This document shows, in pieces, positions 58,345-64,000 of a stretch of 64,000 nucleotides of DNA (its first letter is position 1; each line of letters opens with the position of its first letter). The DNA is taken from positions 5,404,501 through 5,468,500 of the forward strand of contig NC_134770.1 of the NCBI RefSeq assembly GCF_050436995.1, given 5' to 3'. Source of the DNA: Anticarsia gemmatalis (Eukaryota > Arthropoda > Insecta > Lepidoptera > Erebidae). Below the pieces are notes generated by a model. That model saw only the letters and a list, made by a program, of their open reading frames with translations, had not been told where the DNA came from and did no database searches. A program made the position numbers and the translations under genes.

Positions 58345-60540
58345 TCACTCTTTTAAGTTCTTCAGAGTGTGGAAATCCTTCCAACATTGTCCAATGCAAA
58401 GAAATACTAAACAGCTACTACATGTCACATTCGTAATAGTACGAATCTTTTTAGCGCAACATCGCTCACATCTCCCATATTTATATCGATCTTGCTTGTC
58501 GTCACTAGTAGTTCCGCTTTTACTCTCTATCAGTGTATGTTCGGGGTAGTGTCCTAGTGAGTCCATCAATCGAGTGCAAGCATTCGCGGGGAGACGTGAC
58601 ACACCAAGTGTGGCTTTCCCATAAAGTTCTGTCGCTAGCGCGTACCGAAACTCTCGGTGAGACATATTTTTTCCTTTCTTTGTGGCGCAATAAATAATAT
58701 AAGCATTCAAAGCAGTTATATTTAATAGTCTCTTAAATAATTTGACGTGCCAGTTAGACGTGGACTTTCGATCAAAAATGTACATGTTCAACTTTAGATC
58801 CTTAGAATCATCGCCACCCATGAATCGATTATAATCGCGGATCGCTTTAGGCACTAAGCATTCGCGACCGTTTGTAACGTGTTTAACCATTGTTAAATCG
58901 TGATAGGTGGACGCAACAGTCATTAATTTATCTTGTTTCCATGCAGTCACCGATACGTCACCGCAATGACTGAATACTGGTATACCTCGTGGCATCGTCC
59001 GTTCATTTAATTGGTATATGCGATTCGGGACGTGCTCGCCGCGTCTGTTGAGTGTGCCGACCACGTCAGTAGTACACCCCTTGAGGAATCTGCACAATTC
59101 TGCTGAATTGTAAAAGTTGCTTAAGAATACTGTATAGCCTTTACCTAGATAATCATTAATCAATTGCAACGCGATTTTGGCTGCGTAGTTAGTAAACCCG
59201 TAAATAGGTGGCGTCGATCTCGATTCTTCCTTGTTGTATAACATTATTTTCAAGGTATAGCCGGTAGAAGCCTCGCAAAGTTCGTAACTTTTAAAATTGG
59301 TCTCGGCTTCTTGGCTCTCTTGAGACTGAGCCCAACTAAGTTGACCTTTCCACAGCAACAGAGATTCATCCAATGACAGCTCTCTTTGAGGGGTGTAGGC
59401 TTCTTGATATTTTTTACTTAGATAGTTTAAAACAGGTTTCATTTCACCTATTTCTAAATCCTCACTTTTCGTCAAATGATTTTCATCGTTAAAACGCAAA
59501 TATTTTAACAATGCTTTATATCTGTCTCGGGTCATGATAGTCTGTAATTTTGGCATCTCTAAAAGTCCGTTAGACCAATAATCTCCACGATGTTCCATCG
59601 AACAAATTCCCATTAAAATCGTTAGAGACATGAGACGATAAATCTCTCCCATAGACGTGTCCAGCCATATTCGTGCTTTCTCAGCCGGATTCCGGGCATT
59701 TATCATCTTCCGAGCGTAAAGATTTGTTTCACGCGCAATTATTTTCATAAAGTTTTGGTCCCATAAATGACTAAATATGTCTATCGGTGACGAGCCTTTA
59801 ATGTTTGCTCCACAATTTTCACGAAAATTTGCTCTTATGCCTGGAAACAAATTGTTTTCGGACCAAGTGAAATTATTTAAGTCTACAGGTTTGTCGAAGG
59901 TCTTATTTTCTACACGTGGCTGAGGAGCGCCGTCCCCGACCGATACGTTTCCTTCTGTATCTACTTGCAATAACAAGGAATAGTCAGGAACGTGTTCAGT
60001 TTCTTCAGTGTGTTGTATCGGTTCATTGACTTGTTCCTCAGGTTGGAGTGGTTCAATCTCGATGGTCACTAGACCCTGTTTCTTTGTCTCCTCGTTCCAC
60101 TCATGCACTTCGACCTCGTCTTTCACTCGAACCACTTGAATTGGTTCCTCTTTTTCGCTACTTTCTGTATTCACTTGGGCATCCACATTCACTTGAGGAC
60201 CTACAGTCACTTGGTCACCTACGTTTACTTGGTTATCATCATTTACTTGGTCTTCATACACTACTTCACATTCATAATATTGTTCATCTTCATTCACATG
60301 AATATCTTCATTTATTTGTTCGTCTTCATTTATTTGTTCATCTTCATTTACATGATCATCATCACTTATTTGATCATCTTCATAAACTTGGTCACTTTCA
60401 TACAATTGTTCATCATCTTCAGTTACTTGTTCATCTTCATGCCCCTCTTGATCACCTTCATGCACTTGTTCATCTTCATTATCCTCAATATGCTCAAATT
60501 CAACTTTCACTTGTATTTCAGTACTAGTGTGTTGTTCCAT
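58345..60540 (-). CDS. PiggyBac-derived transposase-like protein, probably domesticated (PGBD-type)
   Basis: An intact 731-codon ORF. Residues 15-135 are an acidic tract of repeats around NEDEQ; residues about 222-650 are the DDE_Tnp_1_7 piggyBac core (NLFPGI, YWSNGLLEMP, LSLDESLLLWKG, DYNRFMGG); residues 691-724 form the Cys/His-rich C-terminal zinc domain (GRCERCC ... CSSC ... CIGQCWKDFH). Of the three catalytic Asp residues, the first (Asp391) and third (Asp578) are present. The second is lost: the DNF/DNW motif reads SNF (Ser474). The acidic N-terminal repeat is also unusual for an active transposase. The frame stays open 26 codons upstream of the ATG to a splice acceptor at 60619, through a GC-rich host-like segment. 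An intact ORF with a broken active site suggests retention for a non-transposition role. TTAA-flanked terminal repeats were not found by eye. Confidence 0.88.
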   Translation of the reverse strand: MEQHTSTEIQVKVEFEHIEDNEDEQVHEGDQEGHEDEQVTEDDEQLYESDQVYEDDQISDDDHVNEDEQINEDEQINEDIHVNEDEQYYECEVVYEDQVNDDNQVNVGDQVTVGPQVNVDAQVNTESSEKEEPIQVVRVKDEVEVHEWNEETKKQGLVTIEIEPLQPEEQVNEPIQHTEETEHVPDYSLLLQVDTEGNVSVGDGAPQPRVENKTFDKPVDLNNFTWSENNLFPGIRANFRENCGANIKGSSPIDIFSHLWDQNFMKIIARETNLYARKMINARNPAEKARIWLDTSMGEIYRLMSLTILMGICSMEHRGDYWSNGLLEMPKLQTIMTRDRYKALLKYLRFNDENHLTKSEDLEIGEMKPVLNYLSKKYQEAYTPQRELSLDESLLLWKGQLSWAQSQESQEAETNFKSYELCEASTGYTLKIMLYNKEESRSTPPIYGFTNYAAKIALQLINDYLGKGYTVFLSNFYNSAELCRFLKGCTTDVVGTLNRRGEHVPNRIYQLNERTMPRGIPVFSHCGDVSVTAWKQDKLMTVASTYHDLTMVKHVTNGRECLVPKAIRDYNRFMGGDDSKDLKLNMYIFDRKSTSNWHVKLFKRLLNITALNAYIIYCATKKGKNMSHREFRYALATELYGKATLGVSRLPANACTRLMDSLGHYPEHTLIESKSGTTSDDKQDRYKYGRCERCCAKKIRTITNVTCSSCLVFLCIGQCWKDFHTLKNLKE

Positions 60541-60618
60541 TAGGCTTTCGGCCTTGCGGTCAGTTTGGTCGTCCTCACCGCCGGCGAGGGGCGGCTCGGT
60601 CCCCGGCTCGACCTCGGC
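60541..60618 (-). CDS. In-frame GC-rich upstream extension of the piggyBac ORF, possible host exon
   Basis: Reading on the minus strand from an acceptor (AACGTCCCACAG) at 60619, 26 codons (AEVEPGTEPPLAGGEDDQ then TDRKAESL) run without a stop into the ATG of the transposase ORF. The segment is GC-rich like the host exons in this window and unlike the AT-rich transposase. It contains a strong internal donor (GGCG|GTGAGG at 60579/60578), as a normal host exon would. Either it is a host exon fused to the transposase by alternative splicing, or it is the 5' part of the transposase gene. There is an in-frame TGA a little upstream of the acceptor and no earlier ATG, so translation from here needs an upstream exon. 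Confidence 0.5.
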
Positions 60619-61287
60619 CTGTGGGACGTTAAATATTCCGTCTCACGCCATTAGGGAACCACAAAAAGCAAGTAAATGTGGTAGTATCAATTTAATTTCA
60701 CATTTAAATTGTTACAACCAACAGCAGAAAACTTAAGTACATATAAGAAATAAAACAGATATAATTTTGTTTATTTCATACAGAGATTATTTATAAGCCA
60801 ATTTATCTACAAAATAGAATCAATACCAATATTTAGTTTAACCATAAAACGCAGTTTAGTAAACCCTAAAACGTGAACATTGCTCTGTTATGTTTATAAC
60901 CAATAACACCGCCTCTACACCCTGAGAAACCAGAGCTTTGAATACAAGAAATTTGTAGGCTTACTTGTGACAGAACAGAATTTGAATTTGATTGAATCAG
61001 ATTCGAGTTTCTATCAAATAGTACTTTTAAATGCCAGTAATGAAATACTGGTATAAAATGATTTAGTTTAACTTTAAACTAGCGTTTAATAATGAACTAG
61101 TATGGAATTCCAGAGTCCGATTTTACATTACCTGGAATTCTAGTCTGTCAAAAGTAAGCCAGCTGATTATACAGCACAAATATCTTTGAAAAATGATTAG
61201 TATTGTTGCCTTGGGTTCGAACCATCGAATCCTATTTGCGTGGGAAGCGCATGCTTAGACCGTTCGGCTAACACTGATATACTAATA

Positions 61288-61495
61288 TATTAGGTCGGGG
61301 ATAAAGTCTTTTCGCATTATAATATGAAACTGTAATAAAATATTTTCTCTACACCAAAAAGCTTTATATTTGGGTACCTCACGAGCTTACTGAAAGAAAC
61401 CTAATGAACCGTGTACTCATTTGTGATTCTTGAAGTCAAAGAAATTTTATAACAAGTTCATACATACTATAATCCGAAGAGACTTTTTCCCGTGT
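61288..61495. mobile_element. Mariner-type MITE, full length
   Basis: Inverted terminal repeats (TTAGGTCGGGGATAAAG at the left, the reverse complement ending GACTTTTTCCC at the right) enclose an interior that matches 15955-16135. TA-rich flanks fit a TA duplication. Confidence 0.65.
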
Positions 61496-62020
61496 ACGTT
61501 ACGCCAGCAAGAAAGTGTCACCTAGAGTGATATAAGTAGAACGTATAATTAGTGCGCAATCTGCTGTAAATGTGCGCCGCATAAAAAAATTGTGCGTGTT
61601 GTAGTTTTGAAAAAAAAACGTAAAAACGATTCCTGCTGGAGTAACGTTGTTCTAGCAAGAAAATTCTAGACGAATTATCGGAGAGATAAAATACATACAT
61701 GGGCAGAGAGCTTATATTTGTGCAAGTATGTGCGCCATAAATATAATTTGTGCGTCTTCAGGTTTTCGAGATATTGCGTTTCTCGCTGCAGTAACGTTTT
61801 GCGAATTCGTGTATCTCTAAGACCATTTTATGTGCGCCTGTAGAATGAACATACACGAATAGCTCTTAATTAGTGCATATTTGTGACATAATTAGATGCC
61901 AGATAATCTTTATAATTTTCAAGTAATCGCGCTTTATTGAAAACTTAAAATAATATTGTAGCGCCTAAATGAGAAGACGTATAAGCTCGCTAAAAACTGT
62001 ATTCGTTCCATCTTGTTGTT

Positions 62021-64000
62021 TATAATTACCATAAAAAGTTTCAAAACAGAACCTACAAGCGTTAATGAATAATATTACTAAAAGTCGAAACGACGGCATC
62101 ATAACTTTGACGCCAACAAACAAGAAACTGGCTCAACCTAAGATGTGTAGATGTAAACCAAAAATTAGTGCATTTATCAAATAATATATAGTAAAAATAT
62201 CCAGCTTCAACTGTTTCGTGTTAAGTAAATATTAATACCAAACCAAAACAGTTATTCAGCGCAGGTTATCCGACCAAATTCGAATGACTACAAAAAAGCG
62301 ACGGATTCATACGTATCGATGACCTCCTTTATTAAACGTATTACACCTAAACTGTGTTCGTACAGTCACGCTCAAATGTTCGTTGGGAATTATTATTACA
62401 ATGACCTAATAAAAATATAATATATGTATATCTAGGTATTAAATGTACTTTCTAATCATATGAAATCAAAGAGCTTGTTGGTTTAAAAACATATTATTTT
62501 TATTATCATAACCATGATTCTTAAAGTAATTATGGCAACAAATCACAGATCAAATTTTCTACCTATAAATATTAGAACAAACATTGTTCAATTAAACTAT
62601 TTGTACCTTGTATAGTCATTTGGTATTATTTAAAATCACAGATCAGTTTTTCATTTACTTAAGTACACAAACAATAAAATCACTTAAAGTAGTTCAGTAC
62701 CATCATGGCGTGAAATTTAAATATTAAGTAGTTGTTGTTTTGGCCGAGATATAATTATGTTTTGGGTATGATTATATAGTACGCGAACGTAATAAAAACC
62801 TAATCAAATGCTAAATTCAGATAAACCATGTTATTCTAACAAGTAGACTATTATATGTGGCATAATATTATAGTGCCCGCGCCGTTGGATTTTACTATAA
62901 AGGTCATCGTAACATTCAAATAAATTACTATTTTTTCTATAGCAGTGAGCCCTGTAATGTCCAACACCTTTGGGTGTTGAAGTAGGCTGATATTCTATTA
63001 GAGATAGAATTGTGTACTCCTTATTATTTATTTCGATGGTAAGAGGCAGATCATCCAACATAGCATACATATCATGAAGTTCAAAAATGATAATGTCTTT
63101 CACCTCGTATACAAATGACACATTTCCACCGCGACAAATGTGACACTCTGGTGGACATTCTGTTTTTAAACATGATTGACAAGCTTCTTGCAGGTAATTG
63201 ATACCTTTAGTATTTATTATATCCAAGTTCAACTGCAAATACTTGCAATTGAACAATTTATTTTCATCTTCATAACTTGGGCACAACAACTACTTAATAT
63301 TTAAATTTCACGCCATGATGGTACTGAACTACTTTAAGTGATTTTATTGTTTGTGTACTTAAGTAAATGAAAAACTGATCTGTGATTTTAAATAATACCA
63401 AATGACTATACAAGGTACAAATAGTTTAATTGAACAATGTTTGTTCTAATATTTATAGGTAGAAAATTTGATCTGTGATTTGTTGCCATAATTACTTTAA
63501 GAATCATGATTATGATAATAAAAATAATATGTTTTTAAACCAACAAGCTCTTTGATTTCATATGATCAGAAAGTACATTTAATACCTAGATATACATATA
63601 TTATATTTTTATTAGGTCATTGTAATAATAATTCCCAACGAACATTTGAGCGTGACTGTACGAACACAGTTTAGGTGTAATACGTTTAATAAAGGAGGTC
63701 ATCGATACGTATGAATCCGTCGCTTTTTTGTAGTCATTCGAATTTGGTCGGATAACCTGCGCTGAATAACTGTTTTGGTTTGGTATTAATATTTACTTAA
63801 CACGAAACAGTTGAAGCTGGATATTTTTACTATATATTATTTGATAAATGCACTAATTTTTGGTTTACATCTACACATCTTAGGTTGAGCCAGTTTCTTG
63901 TTTGTTGGCGTCAAAGTTATGATGCCGTCGTTTCGACTTTTAGTAATATTATTCATTAACGCTTGTAGGTTCTGTTTTGAAACTTTTTATGGTAATTATA
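62021..64000. mobile_element. Transposon with inverted arms of more than 700 bp, cut by the window end
   Basis: Bases 62021-62738 and 63284-64000 are reverse complements with only a handful of differences, enclosing about 545 bases. The right arm runs to the last base, so the true ends lie outside on the right and somewhere left of 62021. The near-identity of the arms indicates a recent insertion. The interior carries a ubiquitin-protease-like ORF on the minus strand. Transposons with such long repeats occur among MULE/Foldback and Polinton-like groups; the class is not determined here. Confidence 0.8.
62831..63289 (-). CDS. USP/UCH-like (peptidase C19) C-terminal fragment inside the long-palindrome transposon
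   Basis: The minus-strand frame encodes about 152 residues filling the space between the arms. The first part has paired cysteines (CQSCLKTECPPECHIC) like the zinc-binding fingers of USPs. The end has the USP His box pattern: YTILSLIEYQP, then VGHYRAHCYRK and FECYDDL. The Cys box with the nucleophile is absent, so by itself this is not a complete deubiquitinase. There is no ATG at its left edge; an acceptor-like TTAAGTAG at the arm border suggests it is a 3' exon of a larger element-encoded gene or a captured host gene piece. Confidence 0.5.
   Translation of the reverse strand: MLCPSYEDENKLFNCKYLQLNLDIINTKGINYLQEACQSCLKTECPPECHICRGGNVSFVYEVKDIIIFELHDMYAMLDDLPLTIEINNKEYTILSLIEYQPTSTPKGVGHYRAHCYRKNSNLFECYDDLYSKIQRRGHYNIMPHIIVYLLE

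Noticed and set aside
60048..60543. Long plus-strand ORFs of 159 and 146 codons rich in Leu, His and Phe
   Set aside because: They are antisense shadows of the acidic repeat tract of the piggyBac-like ORF; the repeated GAT/GAA codons read backward as Leu, His, Ile and Phe.
61195..61275. tRNA-like segment with GGTTCGAACC
   Set aside because: Lacks a foldable cloverleaf and matches the B-box end of the dispersed SINEs, so it is not a functional tRNA gene.

Overview
This is nuclear DNA from a moth or butterfly (Lepidoptera). It is AT-rich, its genes are split by GT-AG introns, and the coding exons are clearly more GC-rich than the DNA around them. The mobile DNA is also typically lepidopteran: six short Helitrons of the Lep1 type, tRNA-derived SINEs, SINEs with a 5S-rRNA-like head, a mariner-type MITE and several other MITEs. 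No bacterial operon, CRISPR array or canonical tRNA gene was seen.

Layout. 1-8700 (+): a CRE/CCAAT promoter, then four reading frames that appear to share one mRNA: a CMC4-like Cx9C protein, a 66-aa membrane microprotein, the complex I assembly factor NDUFAF8 and the GPI mannosyltransferase PIGM. The first three are joined by one-base TAATG stop/start overlaps. 8690-11065 (-): a 60-aa membrane microprotein and TIMM10, with splice sites that would put both on one dicistronic mRNA. A divergent promoter separates them from a UPF0488 (C8orf33-like) gene (11423-12927, +). 13299-15301 (-): a four-exon serine protease homologue lacking the catalytic His and Ser. 16199-25527 (-): the complete 15-exon delta-COP (archain) gene; one intron carries a 2.4-kb palindromic transposon.

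25.5-44 kb is gene-poor. It holds a probable divergent promoter, a few exon-like fragments, many degenerate SINEs and a possible upstream promoter for the next gene. 44063-50603 (+): a six-exon DESI2-type PPPDE isopeptidase. 50.6-57.7 kb is 3'UTR or intergenic DNA with MITEs. 57741-60618 (-) is the 3' end of an unrecognised host gene that contains an intact 731-codon piggyBac-derived ORF. That ORF has lost one of the three catalytic Asp residues and is open in frame into a GC-rich, host-like exon. The window ends inside a young transposon with arms longer than 700 bp and an internal ubiquitin-protease-like ORF.

Most recognisable genes are housekeeping. Several act in mitochondria (CMC4-like, NDUFAF8, TIMM10), others in the secretory pathway (PIGM, delta-COP) or in protein modification (DESI2). 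The most interesting signals are the two compact multi-ORF transcripts, the probable piggyBac domestication and the two long-palindrome elements. All exon joins were read by eye from splice motifs, phase continuity and family resemblance; no transcript data or database search was used.
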